From assembly GCA_017463255.1 (NCBI GenBank), contig JAFTPP010000028.1, positions 16,464 to 80,463 on the forward strand: DNA of 64,000 nucleotides, given 5' to 3'. This DNA comes from Lachnospiraceae bacterium. Lineage in GTDB: Bacteria; Bacillota; Clostridia; Lachnospirales; Lachnospiraceae. The translations under genes and the position numbers were made by a program. The notes under the pieces are model-generated. The model was not told the DNA's origin. It saw nothing but the letters and a program-made list of their open reading frames with translations, and searched no databases. This document shows positions 28,642 through 37,999 of this stretch, in pieces. The first letter of the stretch is position 1; each line of letters starts with the position of its first letter.

Positions 28642-29238
28642 TTATTCCAGTGGAATTGCCTCAATCTCAAATACAATATCTATATTCTCAAAATAACGCA
28701 ATTTGTATTTCGCTCTGATATCGTAATCCCACTTAGCCCTGGCTAAAACACTTTGCACTTCTTCTAAATCTTCCGAGATTACCCTAAGTCTTAGTTTTTC
28801 TCTGGTATCTCCCTCTTTTGCAACAGCCTCCAAGTAATACTCTGTTGAATATCCTCTTCGGTATCCCCAGTCTCTGTCTGCTTTTATCAATGCATAATAA
28901 ACTGTTTTTTCAGTGGGGCCTTTTATCATATCTGTAATTGCCCCAACACTTCTGGCTCCCGCCCATATGCTTATCACAAGACAGATTATTTCCAATCCCA
29001 GAACAATCGCAAGCACACTTTTATTGATTTTCCCCTTTTTATCTTTATAGGGAACCCCCAACGCAAAAAGAATCATAAACGGAATCATAAGAGTAAGAAT
29101 CATCAATCCTCCACTCATTACCCTTATCGGTGCCAGATACTCCGGCATCATATTGGTTGCAATGACATGCCCGATTCCAATCATGGCAAATGCCGCAACA
29201 ATTCCTATTCCCAATCCAATCAGTAATTTTTTCATCAT
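28642..29238 (-). CDS. Uncharacterised membrane protein
   Basis: This 198-residue protein has three predicted membrane helices (about 5-28, 40-62 and 75-95). A soluble C-terminal domain of about 95 residues follows (TVYYALIKADRDWGYRRGYS and onwards). I do not recognise the family. It starts 6 bases after the 2H phosphoesterase stop codon and overlaps the TauE/SafE start region, so it is cotranscribed with both. Confidence 0.7.
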   Translation of the reverse strand: MMKKLLIGLGIGIVAAFAMIGIGHVIATNMMPEYLAPIRVMSGGLMILTLMIPFMILFALGVPYKDKKGKINKSVLAIVLGLEIICLVISIWAGARSVGAITDMIKGPTEKTVYYALIKADRDWGYRRGYSTEYYLEAVAKEGDTREKLRLRVISEDLEEVQSVLARAKWDYDIRAKYKLRYFENIDIVFEIEAIPLE

Positions 29239-29244
29239 TTTCCT

Positions 29245-29790
29245 TTATACCCTCGTCTTAAGACTTACCTCACAAAGATTACAAAACGGATTCGTCCTTG
29301 CAAGACCTATCTTTACCACTTCACCATTGATCAAAGAAAATCTCTTTAACATTGTACCAAAAGCAGATTGCAGTTGTTCCCCGGACAGCTTCTTTCCCAA
29401 TGTCACATGGGGAAACCATGAATATGGCTTGTAATGCTCATCAATGCGTATATCCGATTCCTGATTAAATGTCTTATGAAGTTCTTTTTGCACGCTTTCA
29501 GACAACGTCTGCAAATACTCATTTAACACAGGTGCTACATAGATTACCGACGGCATAAAGCATCCCACTGATACAAGCGAAACTCTGCCCGGTGCAATCC
29601 CTGCTGCCACATTATCAAACACTTCCCTTGCTAAGCTTTCTTCTCTTGTTTCGAAGGCTCCCACCGTAATATGAGGCGGCACGTCACCTGCAAGCATGAA
29701 ATCATTTCCCGTAACTTTTGCCACTGCATCCATATGCCCTTGCAATACTTTATTTGTTTTATCATCAAAATAGATTGAAATGAGATACAC
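29245..29790 (-). CDS. 2H phosphoesterase (2'-5' RNA ligase/CPDase superfamily)
   Basis: This 181-residue protein has the two HxT-type signatures of the superfamily, PPHITVGAF near residue 39 and FPHVTLGKK near residue 127. Enzymes of this fold act on 2',3'-cyclic or 2',5' phosphodiesters in RNA or on nucleotides. A strong GGGGAGG lies before the start, which is a GTG at 29790. The message carries a compact three-way junction (29805-29879) immediately in front of the ribosome binding site, so translation may be controlled by that structure. Confidence 0.85.
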   Translation of the reverse strand: MYLISIYFDDKTNKVLQGHMDAVAKVTGNDFMLAGDVPPHITVGAFETREESLAREVFDNVAAGIAPGRVSLVSVGCFMPSVIYVAPVLNEYLQTLSESVQKELHKTFNQESDIRIDEHYKPYSWFPHVTLGKKLSGEQLQSAFGTMLKRFSLINGEVVKIGLARTNPFCNLCEVSLKTRV

Positions 29791-29804
29791 GTTTAACCTC
29801 CCCT

Positions 29805-29879
29805 ATTGGAAACGTCCGTCGCCGGACGCACTTACAAAATAGCGAATGCCTCTCTAACGATTAGCATCCGCTTTCCAAT
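29805..29879 (-). ncRNA. Candidate cis-regulatory three-way-junction RNA
   Basis: In the minus-strand transcript the order is: outer stem ATTGGAAA (29879-29872), hairpin GCGGATGC/GCATTCGC with a 14-base loop (29871-29842), a 13-base linker, hairpin CGTCCG/CGGACG with a GCGA tetraloop (29828-29813), and outer stem TTTCCAAT (29812-29805). Both hairpins abut the outer stem with no unpaired bases. One pair is G.U in this strand but A.C in the other, favouring the minus-strand RNA. The GGGGAGG ribosome binding site starts two bases later. I could not match it to a known riboswitch class. Confidence 0.6.
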
Positions 29880-30601
29880 TACCGATAATCATACACCATG
29901 CCGGCAGGCTTCTTTAAAGAATCCATATCCACATGGTATTTTTTCCAATCCTTATTATCCACATATACCAAAATCTGCTGTCCTATATATGGATCAGGCA
30001 TTTCCCATAGGTTCTCACTTCTAAATAAATAAGTATTTCCCGTATATGTGTCCTCGTACTTACACTCTAACCAGTACGGACTTCTTCCATTTACCTCAGT
30101 AGACATATCAAGGTACGCATTGGTTACAGTAGCATATACGGCTTTTCCGTTTTTCTTAAGACGGCGCACACTGCTTCCGGTTAAACCTTTCACACCGGTT
30201 CGCATGATAAAAAATCCAACGATGGCAAAAATGGCGCCCATTCCAAGCAACATATAAGAACCGAAATTAGCCATGGAAACTGCAGTGGCATCCCCCGGTG
30301 CATCCGGTCTTACATATAATTCGATTTTTTTGCCCTCATACATGCTTGAGCTATAAGAATTAAGCTCTCTGTCATACTCTTTTCCATCATATTCGTATTC
30401 TACAAACACATCATGATGAGAATCACCGTCAGAATCATACCATGTGTTAATCTCTGTGATTTCACCCATAATCACTTCTGATTCACTGATTCTTTCCTTG
30501 GTAGAAATAGTATATTTTACTCCTCCAAAAACAAGTCCCAAACCAACTAAAAAGAAAATCATTCCCATTACAACCGGAATAATATGCCCTGGGTTTTTCA
30601 T
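29879..30601 (-). CDS. DUF3592 domain membrane protein
   Basis: This 240-residue protein has a membrane segment near residues 8-30, an extracytoplasmic beta domain with the DUF3592 pattern (VEYEYDGKEYDRELNSYSSS, then YVRPDAPGDA) and a second membrane segment near 113-133. A repeat-like C-terminal domain follows (YWLECKYEDTYTGNTYLFRS). Function is unknown. It follows the PAP2 gene by 12 bases. Its stop codon touches the three-way-junction RNA candidate. Confidence 0.8.
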   Translation of the reverse strand: MKNPGHIIPVVMGMIFFLVGLGLVFGGVKYTISTKERISESEVIMGEITEINTWYDSDGDSHHDVFVEYEYDGKEYDRELNSYSSSMYEGKKIELYVRPDAPGDATAVSMANFGSYMLLGMGAIFAIVGFFIMRTGVKGLTGSSVRRLKKNGKAVYATVTNAYLDMSTEVNGRSPYWLECKYEDTYTGNTYLFRSENLWEMPDPYIGQQILVYVDNKDWKKYHVDMDSLKKPAGMVYDYR

Positions 30602-30613
30602 CTTCTGCCTCCT

Positions 30614-31255
30614 CTAGAAACGCAAAAATACAAAGCTCTTTTTATATGTGATAAAATACATAATCAGTCCTAAAGCAAACGCCGTAATCATATCAAAAAC
30701 CGAATGTTGCTTAATAAATACGGTAGACAGGACAATGAGTACACATAATACAAAAGAGCCCCAGCGTACTATTTTGTGCTTTTTAAGCTTTTCGGATTTC
30801 ATAATGGACAATTGCACCATAATGGAATTATACACATGTATACTCGGTACAATGTTCGTACAGGTATCCGTGGTATATAATCCTCCTATCATGCGTGTAA
30901 ATACATTTTCACGTCCCAATGTTTCTAAGTTAGGTCTTAACTCATGCATATTAGGCCACAGGGCAGAAATAATAATAAAAAGAGTCATTCCTGCAGTAAG
31001 TGTGGTAAATAATCGGGTGTATTCTTCTTTGTCAAAGAAAATAAAATACACTACAAAAATTGCTATATAGGCAAACCAGCAAAAGTACGGTAAAACAAAG
31101 ATTTCAACAAAGGGAATCATATCATCCAATGCCATATGAATCACCGTAAAATTATCTACCGTACGCTTTTCCACCCAGACAAAACATGCCATATATACAA
31201 CCAGATATACCAAAATAGGAATACCATGCCAATATTTTTTTACAAAATTCTTCAT
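30614..31255 (-). CDS. PAP2-family phosphatase/phosphotransferase membrane protein
   Basis: This 213-residue protein has five to six membrane helices and the PAP2 catalytic motifs PSIHVYNS and STVFIKQHSVFDM (His and Asp). The layout is close to the inositol-phosphotransferase/PAP2-like group. It is coded 30 bases downstream of a diacylglycerol-kinase-like gene, so the pair may interconvert phosphatidate and diacylglycerol or handle related lipid phosphates. Confidence 0.83.
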   Translation of the reverse strand: MKNFVKKYWHGIPILVYLVVYMACFVWVEKRTVDNFTVIHMALDDMIPFVEIFVLPYFCWFAYIAIFVVYFIFFDKEEYTRLFTTLTAGMTLFIIISALWPNMHELRPNLETLGRENVFTRMIGGLYTTDTCTNIVPSIHVYNSIMVQLSIMKSEKLKKHKIVRWGSFVLCVLIVLSTVFIKQHSVFDMITAFALGLIMYFITYKKSFVFLRF

Positions 31256-31285
31256 TACTCTTCTCCAGTTTTATTTCAAAATTCG

Positions 31286-32245
31286 CTAATAACAGAAATT
31301 CACCTTTTCGGGTAATGTTCTGATCTTCATATGAGTGGTCTGTGAATAAGCTTCCCCGTCCGTATGAATCCATACAGGTTCCTCTAAGCAAACTTCGATG
31401 GTTGAAGTCCTATAAGCATCTATGTTCTTAAAACGCAAATGCTTTCCTGCATATGCAGTAGGAAATATAAATAATACCTTTGCACGGGGTATATTGCCTA
31501 CCACACACACATCCAACATTCCATCTTTATAATCTGCCTTCGGACAAAACTTCACTCCACCGCCTTCATATTTATGAATCATAGTGGCAACCATCAAAAA
31601 CCGGTCAAGCTCAATTTGCCTGTCTTCATCCAACATTACCTTACACTTTATCTTCTGTCCTCCCATTAATTGGGAAATCGCAATCCCGATATAGGTAAGC
31701 TTGCCTAATCCCACCTTATTAAAGACCTTCTTAATCCTAGAACGTTGTGCAATATCACAAACAGAAGCTCCAAATCCCACGTCCGAACTTACAGCAAATC
31801 TTCTCGTAACCACTTCATTATCTGTATAAATATCAGAATGTTTTCCTTTTACTTCGTACTGAAGTTCTCCTATATCCATCTGTACCATAGTAGGGTCATC
31901 CATAATAACTTTAATTGCCTTTGCAGGATCAGGACTTAAACGCATATCCCTTGCAAGGTCATTGCTGGAACCGGTGGGAATGTAACTGATAATGGTATTC
32001 TCAAAATCCATAATTCCGTTTACCACCTCATTAATGGTACCGTCTCCGCCAAGTGCTACAATATGAATCTTTTCTCCTTTTAAATCAGAAGTCAATTCAC
32101 GCACAAAATTCGTGGCATCTCCGGCTTTTTTCGTAAAGTATTCCTTATACTCTACGTTACGTTCTTTCATGACAAATTTTACCCGTTCCCAAATCTTTTG
32201 GCCTTTTCCGGATTTTGATGCCGGATTTATAATAAAATGGTACAT
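31286..32245 (-). CDS. Diacylglycerol kinase-like lipid kinase (YegS/DgkB family)
   Basis: This 319-residue enzyme has the nucleotide-binding GGDGTINEVVNGI motif near residue 65, YIPTGSSNDLARDM, and the C-terminal beta-sandwich of the family, ending with a VWIHTDGEA motif. It phosphorylates diacylglycerol or a related lipid at the membrane. It is the first gene of the run 32245 to 27843. Confidence 0.9.
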   Translation of the reverse strand: MYHFIINPASKSGKGQKIWERVKFVMKERNVEYKEYFTKKAGDATNFVRELTSDLKGEKIHIVALGGDGTINEVVNGIMDFENTIISYIPTGSSNDLARDMRLSPDPAKAIKVIMDDPTMVQMDIGELQYEVKGKHSDIYTDNEVVTRRFAVSSDVGFGASVCDIAQRSRIKKVFNKVGLGKLTYIGIAISQLMGGQKIKCKVMLDEDRQIELDRFLMVATMIHKYEGGGVKFCPKADYKDGMLDVCVVGNIPRAKVLFIFPTAYAGKHLRFKNIDAYRTSTIEVCLEEPVWIHTDGEAYSQTTHMKIRTLPEKVNFCY

Positions 32246-32373
32246 TCTTAATTACTCCGTTCAGATTTATATCAAAAAACACTATTCCTATTTTACCAAG
32301 AAAGATAAAAACAGTAAAGCTATTTTCTATTTTGACATTTTAATAATTTACTATTTTAAAGTATGGAAATCTA

Positions 32374-32382
32374 TGATATAAT
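32374..32382 (+). promoter_or_regulatory. Extended -10 promoter of glyA
   Basis: TGATATAAT gives a perfect TATAAT (32377-32382) with an upstream TG. The -35 region is weak (TTTTAA at 32354), as is usual for extended -10 promoters. Confidence 0.7.
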
Positions 32383-32417
32383 GCTTAGGTGTATTACATA
32401 AAAATGGAGGTTTAGAC

Positions 32418-33656
32418 ATGTATTCTTTAGAAGAAGTAAGAAAAGTTGACCCTGAAATTGCCAAAGCAATTGAAGATGAACAGGCAAGACAGAATAGTCA
32501 CATTGAGTTAATCGCTTCTGAAAACTGGGTAAGCAAAGCTGTTATGGCTGCCATGGGAAGTCCATTAACAAATAAATATGCGGAAGGTTATCCTGGCAAG
32601 CGTTACTACGGCGGCTGCGACTGTGTTGACGTAGTGGAAACTCTCGCCATTGAACGTGCTAAAAAATTATTTGGCTGTGATTACGCTAACGTTCAGCCAC
32701 ACTCAGGCGCACAGGCTAACATGGCTGTACAGTTTGCAGTTTTAAATCCGGGCGATACCATGATGGGTATGAACCTTGACCACGGCGGACACTTAACACA
32801 TGGTTCACCGGTTAATATGTCAGGAAAATGGTTTAACATTGTTCCATACGGTGTTAACGATGACGGATTCATTGACTATGATGAATTAAGAAGAATTGCT
32901 TTAGAATGCAAGCCGAAACTTATTATTGCAGGCGCTTCAGCTTATGCAAGAACAATAGATTTCAAAAAATTCCGTGAAGTTGCTGATGAGGTAGGCGCTG
33001 TTCTCATGGTAGATATGGCACACATTGCAGGTCTTGTAGCTGCAGGACTTCATCCTTCACCAATTCCATATGCAGATGTTGTAACAACAACTACTCACAA
33101 GACATTACGCGGTCCTCGTGGCGGTTTAATTCTCTGCAATCAGGAAATGGCTGACAAGTACAACTTTAACAAAGCTATTTTCCCGGGAATCCAGGGTGGT
33201 CCTTTAATGCATGTTATCGCAGCAAAAGCTGTATGTTTCGAAGAAGCTCTTTCAGATGACTTTAAGAAATATCAGCAGGGTATTGTTGATAACGCTCAGG
33301 CTCTTTGCAAAGGCCTTATGGACCGTGGCATTAAGATTGTTTCCGGCGGAACAGATAACCACTTAATGTTAATGGATTTAACAACCTTTGACTTAACAGG
33401 AAAAGCTGTTGAAAAATTATTGGATGCAGCTCATATTACTGCTAACAAAAACACAATTCCTAACGATCCTAAATCACCATTCGTAACAAGCGGTATCCGT
33501 CTTGGTACTCCTGCTGTTACATCACGTGGTATGAATACAGAAGACATGGATCAGATTGCAGAAGCAATCGCACTTGTTGTAAAAGGCGGCGAGGATAAGA
33601 TTCCTGAAGCACGTGCTATCGTTGATAAGCTTACAGCAAAATATCCGTTAATCTAA
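32418..33656 (+). CDS. glyA: Serine hydroxymethyltransferase
   Basis: This 412-residue PLP enzyme interconverts serine and glycine with tetrahydrofolate, feeding one-carbon metabolism. Features are [16 protein letters not shown] at the N-terminus, [11 protein letters not shown], the PLP-lysine motif [14 protein letters not shown] and a full-length C-terminal domain. ATGGAGGTTTAGAC precedes the ATG. It stands alone between its own promoter and terminator. No glycine riboswitch fits in the short leader. Confidence 0.97.
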   Translation: MYSLEEVRKVDPEIAKAIEDEQARQNSHIELIASENWVSKAVMAAMGSPLTNKYAEGYPGKRYYGGCDCVDVVETLAIERAKKLFGCDYANVQPHSGAQANMAVQFAVLNPGDTMMGMNLDHGGHLTHGSPVNMSGKWFNIVPYGVNDDGFIDYDELRRIALECKPKLIIAGASAYARTIDFKKFREVADEVGAVLMVDMAHIAGLVAAGLHPSPIPYADVVTTTTHKTLRGPRGGLILCNQEMADKYNFNKAIFPGIQGGPLMHVIAAKAVCFEEALSDDFKKYQQGIVDNAQALCKGLMDRGIKIVSGGTDNHLMLMDLTTFDLTGKAVEKLLDAAHITANKNTIPNDPKSPFVTSGIRLGTPAVTSRGMNTEDMDQIAEAIALVVKGGEDKIPEARAIVDKLTAKYPLI

Positions 33657-33670
33657 TAAGCCAAAAAATT

Positions 33671-33701
33671 GGAGCTATGCAATGCATAGCTCCTTTTTTA
33701 T
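33671..33701. terminator. glyA terminator
   Basis: GGAGCTATGC (33671-33680) pairs perfectly with GCATAGCTCC (33684-33693) around AAT, followed by six Ts. Confidence 0.93.
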
Positions 33702-33719
33702 ATAAGCCCCTATATAGAT

Positions 33720-34256
33720 TTAAAACGAAAACATACTAAATGGAACAATAAAGTTATAAGCCCATCTTAATGCGCACAATACTGCTGCCACAATACCCAC
33801 AACCTTTGCAATGGTCAGTTTTGTATGTTTTAGTCCGGAAAACTTCTTCAATCGTGTCAGTGTTACGATAGATAACATAAGTCCCACCATGGAACCAAAG
33901 GGCCCTGTCATGGAAAACATACTGAGTGACATCCAAGACACAATTCCCAATGCCAGTGCTCCAAATGCCATAAACATAGGTTGGTTATAGGCACTTGGAT
34001 TCACGAATGGTTCACCCGGCTTATATGACTGACCGTATGCACCCTGCTGTCCATATGTACCCTGCCCGCCATAAGCACCCTGGTTACTGTATCCTCCCTG
34101 GTTATAGGCACCATACTGCCCGTCCTCATTAAAGATAGGCTGTCCTTGTGAATAGCTGTAGGTAGGCTGTCCATATTCATTTAAAACAACGTTCCCATTT
34201 TCATCTACTACCTGCCCATATTCATTTACTCTGTCATTATCATATGGATTATTCAT
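33720..34256 (-). CDS. Gly/Gln/Tyr-rich N-terminus plus two-helix membrane protein (DUF4190-like)
   Basis: This 178-residue protein has a disordered N-terminal 85 residues made of Tyr/Gly/Gln repeats (NQGGYSNQGAYGGQGTYGQQ). Two or three hydrophobic segments follow at about 95-130 and 145-170, resembling DUF4190 proteins. Function is unknown. AAAGGAGC precedes the ATG. It lies 12 bases behind cdd. Confidence 0.75.
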   Translation of the reverse strand: MNNPYDNDRVNEYGQVVDENGNVVLNEYGQPTYSYSQGQPIFNEDGQYGAYNQGGYSNQGAYGGQGTYGQQGAYGQSYKPGEPFVNPSAYNQPMFMAFGALALGIVSWMSLSMFSMTGPFGSMVGLMLSIVTLTRLKKFSGLKHTKLTIAKVVGIVAAVLCALRWAYNFIVPFSMFSF

Positions 34257-34268
34257 TTGTATGCTCCT

Positions 34269-34703
34269 TTAACCTAAATTTCCCGGTCCAAATCCTTCCG
34301 GCACAAGTTCTGCCAAAGACATCACCTTATATTCTTCTTCATTCTTTGCCATAATTACCATAAACTCTTGGGGATTACAAAATTCCATCATAACCTGTCT
34401 GCATACACCGCAAGGCGAACAATAACCAAGGTTTTTAGCAGTCTCAGCTCCACCTGCAACCGCAATCATGGAAAATTTCTTTTCCCCTTCGCTTACAGCC
34501 TTAAAAAAAGCAGTTCGCTCCGCACAATTGGTTGGTGAATAAGCAGCATTTTCAATATTGCAGCCTCCGTAAACCGCGCCGCTTTTTGCAAGCAATGCAG
34601 CTCCAACCCTAAAATGAGAATATGGTGTATAAGAAAACTCACGCATTCTCATAGCTTCTTTAATTAGTTCCCTGATTTTTTCTTTTTCATTAATAACTTC
34701 CAT
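34269..34703 (-). CDS. cdd: Cytidine deaminase
   Basis: This 144-residue enzyme deaminates cytidine and deoxycytidine to uridine forms. The zinc site is complete: the CAE motif in SPTNCAERTAFF and the PCGVC motif. The start at 34703 has AGGA eight bases upstream and avoids overlap with deoC. In-frame ATGs at 34736 and nearby are alternatives. Coexpression with deoC points to nucleoside salvage. Confidence 0.92.
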   Translation of the reverse strand: MEVINEKEKIRELIKEAMRMREFSYTPYSHFRVGAALLAKSGAVYGGCNIENAAYSPTNCAERTAFFKAVSEGEKKFSMIAVAGGAETAKNLGYCSPCGVCRQVMMEFCNPQEFMVIMAKNEEEYKVMSLAELVPEGFGPGNLG

Positions 34704-34743
34704 ACTCCACATCCTCATGGCGTCAACTTCTGACATCCTACTA

Positions 34744-35412
34744 TTAGTATTGTCCGTCACTTGCCTCAGATTTCATAATCTTCACAAGACGGCTGGTTCC
34801 TAATCTGTCAGCACCTAATTCTACGAATTTATCTGCATCGTCAAAGCTTGCAATTCCGCCTGCTGCCTTAATCTTAACTTCTTTTCCCACATGCTTTGCA
34901 AACAATGCCACATCATCAAAAGTAGCACCGGCAGTCGAAAATCCCGTAGATGTCTTAATGTAATCAGCACCTGCTTCCGTTACAATTTCACACATCTTTA
35001 TTTTTTCCTCATCTGATAAAAGACAGGTTTCAATAATCACCTTTAAGATTCTGTCCTGACATGCTTCTTTAATTGCTCTAATTTCTTTTGTTATAGCATC
35101 ATAATCACGGTTTTTTAAATCCGTAATATTAATTACCATATCAATTTCATCCGCACCATTATTTACAGCATCTTTTGTTTCAAACACTTTTACAGCTGTT
35201 GTATGGTATCCGTTTGGGAAACCGATTACAGTACATACTGCCATTTTCCCGTTTAAATATTCAGAAGCTCTTTTAACATAACACGGCGGAATACAAACAG
35301 ATGCAGTCTGATATTTCATTGCATCATCCAAAATCTGTTTTATTTCCTCCCATGTAGCAGTTTGTGCAAGCAATGTATGGTCCACTTTATTCAGTATTAT
35401 TTCTTTTTCCAT
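34744..35412 (-). CDS. deoC: Deoxyribose-phosphate aldolase
   Basis: This 222-residue TIM-barrel aldolase splits 2-deoxyribose 5-phosphate to glyceraldehyde 3-phosphate and acetaldehyde. The Schiff-base lysine motif ([10 protein letters not shown]), the KVIIETCLL strand and KAAGGI are present. AAAGGATAATC precedes the ATG at 35412. It follows truA by 41 bases. Confidence 0.95.
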   Translation of the reverse strand: MEKEIILNKVDHTLLAQTATWEEIKQILDDAMKYQTASVCIPPCYVKRASEYLNGKMAVCTVIGFPNGYHTTAVKVFETKDAVNNGADEIDMVINITDLKNRDYDAITKEIRAIKEACQDRILKVIIETCLLSDEEKIKMCEIVTEAGADYIKTSTGFSTAGATFDDVALFAKHVGKEVKIKAAGGIASFDDADKFVELGADRLGTSRLVKIMKSEASDGQY

Positions 35413-35453
35413 GATTATCCTTTCCATGCAAGGCGTCTTTATATAGCCCCAAA

Positions 35454-36194
35454 TTAATGATATTTTACTTCCATAAGGCATAAGCCTTTTGCAGGGACTA
35501 ATGGGCCTGCATTTTCCCTAATTTTAGAATCTAAAATTCCTTCCATATCTTCGGGCTTACGTTTTCCTAACCCTACTTCAATCAGAGTTCCCGTCAGAAT
35601 CCGGACCATATGATACAAAAAACCATCCCCCTGATAAGTAAAAGTAATCATGTCATTTTCTTTTTGAATCACAATGTCCTTCACTGTTCTTACTGTAGAC
35701 TTTTTCCCCTTTTTTGCAGAAGTAAAAGCCTTATAATCATGGGTTCCGCACAAATACCGTGAAGCCTCTCTCATGGCATCTACATCAAGGGTTTCTTCCA
35801 CCACGAAGGCATATTTACGTGCAAACACATGGGGAATATTGCTGTTTATCACCCGATACGTATAGGTCTTTTCCACGGCATTTAATCTGCTGTGAAATCT
35901 GGGTGCTACTTCTTCTATCCTGATTACGCCAATATCCTCAGGCAGATAACGGTTCAAATACTCCATTACTTCCTGTGGTAAAACCGGCTCATTTAAATGA
36001 AAATTAGCCACCTGACCCACTGCATGGACTCCCGCATCCGTTCTTCCCGAACCATCCACCTGCACAAATTCACCTGTCATCTTGGTAAGAATAGCTTCTA
36101 ACTTACCCTGAATAGTATTATCCGTAGAATCCTGCTTCTGCCAACCCTGATATCTGGTTCCTTCATACTGTACCAAAATCCGATAATTATTCAT
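35454..36194 (-). CDS. truA: tRNA pseudouridine(38-40) synthase
   Basis: This 246-residue enzyme modifies the tRNA anticodon arm. The catalytic Asp sits in [11 protein letters not shown], and [10 protein letters not shown] and [11 protein letters not shown] are conserved. The start at 36194 has AGGACAAGT upstream and overlaps the 3' end of the AI-2E family gene by 8 bases. Confidence 0.95.
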   Translation of the reverse strand: MNNYRILVQYEGTRYQGWQKQDSTDNTIQGKLEAILTKMTGEFVQVDGSGRTDAGVHAVGQVANFHLNEPVLPQEVMEYLNRYLPEDIGVIRIEEVAPRFHSRLNAVEKTYTYRVINSNIPHVFARKYAFVVEETLDVDAMREASRYLCGTHDYKAFTSAKKGKKSTVRTVKDIVIQKENDMITFTYQGDGFLYHMVRILTGTLIEVGLGKRKPEDMEGILDSKIRENAGPLVPAKGLCLMEVKYH

Positions 36195-37377
36195 ACTTGT
36201 CCTGTTCACTCTGTTCTGTTTCTTTTTTACCTATGTATTCCAAATCATATTTATCTAATTGTCTGAAATCATTCACTTTTTTAGCCAACAGTTTCAAACT
36301 ATTCTTGGTGGTATCAAATACACCGGCTTCATTTAAGTTAAGCACAATAATGCCAATCGGTAACGCAACAATCATACCGATAACCCCCGCCACTTTATAT
36401 CCGATAAATAAGAGGAATAAAGTAGGAATTGGTTTTAATCCGATACTGTCACCCATAATTTTGGGCTGGATAAACTGTCTTACTACCTGACTGATACCCC
36501 AGATAATCAAAAGTCCGATAGCCATCTGAATATCGCCGCCGCACAATTTGATAATAGCCCAAGGCACCATAATGGTTCCGGAACCAAAGAACGGTAATAA
36601 ATCAAGGAATGCAATACCTAAGGCTACAAGCGGTGAGTATCTTACTCCTAAAATAAACAATCCCACTAATAATATGAGATAAATCCAAAATTCAATTTTA
36701 AACTGGGCGCTAAAATAACTACCTACGGAATGTTTCAAACTGTCCGTAATCAACTGCCATCTATGCTGTAATTTCTTAGGCACATATTTTTCAAAGGCAT
36801 TCTGTAAATATTCTTTTTCTGCCACGAAGAAATAAGCAGACAAAATACACATGATTAGTGAAATCAAAAGTCCCGGAAGACTAAGTGCAAAGCTACCGAT
36901 TGCGTCAATGGTAGGAGAACTGATTTTATTAATAAGGGTTCCTCCAACCTGTGAAAGATTAGAAGTCATATTTGACATGAATTCACGTACACCCTTAGGC
37001 AATTTAGCATAGATTCCCTGCCATTGTGTTGTAATACTTTCAATATCATTTTTTAATCCTGCCCACATATCTGGAAGGTCTGTAATAAATCCAATCACCT
37101 GTTTAATCAATACCAGTAAAATAAAATAGAGTACTGAGACAACTGCTGCCAAAACCAATACAATAATGATTACGGACCCGGCTTTTCTTTTAATCCTTAA
37201 CTTTTCTTCAAAAAATTTAACCGGCTTATTTGCGATTAAAGCAATAATCCAACCGATTAAAAACGGCATGAAGAACACCAATAATTTCGGCAAATAATAA
37301 ATAACCCCTATTAATATTAAAATTGCCACAATGATATTAATACTAACTTTTAAATACTGCTTTACATGACGATTCAT
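36187..37377 (-). CDS. AI-2E family transporter (YdiK/TqsA/SpoIVM-like permease)
   Basis: This 396-residue membrane protein has two N-terminal helices, a central soluble/coiled stretch and a C-terminal bundle with the family pattern (LDLLPFFGSGTIMVPWAI, IGLKPIPTLFLLFIGYKVAG). The family includes exporters for autoinducer-2 and ions, and many members are uncharacterised. It follows engB by 3 bases. Confidence 0.88.
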   Translation of the reverse strand: MNRHVKQYLKVSINIIVAILILIGVIYYLPKLLVFFMPFLIGWIIALIANKPVKFFEEKLRIKRKAGSVIIIVLVLAAVVSVLYFILLVLIKQVIGFITDLPDMWAGLKNDIESITTQWQGIYAKLPKGVREFMSNMTSNLSQVGGTLINKISSPTIDAIGSFALSLPGLLISLIMCILSAYFFVAEKEYLQNAFEKYVPKKLQHRWQLITDSLKHSVGSYFSAQFKIEFWIYLILLVGLFILGVRYSPLVALGIAFLDLLPFFGSGTIMVPWAIIKLCGGDIQMAIGLLIIWGISQVVRQFIQPKIMGDSIGLKPIPTLFLLFIGYKVAGVIGMIVALPIGIIVLNLNEAGVFDTTKNSLKLLAKKVNDFRQLDKYDLEYIGKKETEQSEQDKYE

Positions 37378-37380
37378 GTA

Positions 37381-37977
37381 TTACCCCTCCTTAGCACTTA
37401 AAAATTGATCAATCAATCCGTATATCTCATCCCGTCCCTGCTTTGTCTGTGAGGAAAAAGGAATCACAATGGTATCTTTTTCCGTTTTTAAAGCAGTTTT
37501 AATCAGTTTTACCTGCTTTTGTATCTGACTTCTGTTAATCTTATCAAGCTTTGTAGCAATGATAATGGGCTGATATCCCTGATGTAAAATCCATTCATAC
37601 ATCATTTTATCATTTGCCCCCGGCTCATGTCGAATATCAATTAACAAAAATACTGCCTTTAGTTGTTTGGACGTTCCAAGATAATTCTCAATCATCTTTC
37701 CCCATTTAATCTTGGTCTGCTCATCTACTTTTGCGAAACCATATCCGGGAAGGTCAACAAAGTATAATTCATCATTAATATTGTAATAATTAATGGTCTG
37801 GGTTTTTCCCGGCTGTGCACTGGTCCTTGCAAGTGACTTACGATTCATCAGGGCATTAATCAGTGATGATTTACCCACATTACTCTTTCCTGCAAATGCA
37901 ATCTCTATTTTATCATTTTCAGGTAACGTGCTGGTAATGCCGCATACCGTTTCCAAACTGACATTTTTTATAACCAT
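37381..37977 (-). CDS. engB: Ribosome biogenesis GTPase EngB/YsxC
   Basis: This 198-residue GTPase is needed for late 50S subunit assembly. G1 (GKSNVGKSS), G3 (DLPGYGFA) and G4 (TKLDK) motifs are present. Its place right after lon is a widely conserved gene order. Confidence 0.95.
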   Translation of the reverse strand: MVIKNVSLETVCGITSTLPENDKIEIAFAGKSNVGKSSLINALMNRKSLARTSAQPGKTQTINYYNINDELYFVDLPGYGFAKVDEQTKIKWGKMIENYLGTSKQLKAVFLLIDIRHEPGANDKMMYEWILHQGYQPIIIATKLDKINRSQIQKQVKLIKTALKTEKDTIVIPFSSQTKQGRDEIYGLIDQFLSAKEG

Positions 37978-37999
37978 ATTTCCCTTCTCCTTAAAAATT

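Noticed and set aside
32246..32417. Glycine riboswitch or T-box before glyA
   Set aside because: Only about 30 bases separate the extended -10 promoter from the ribosome binding site, too short for either.
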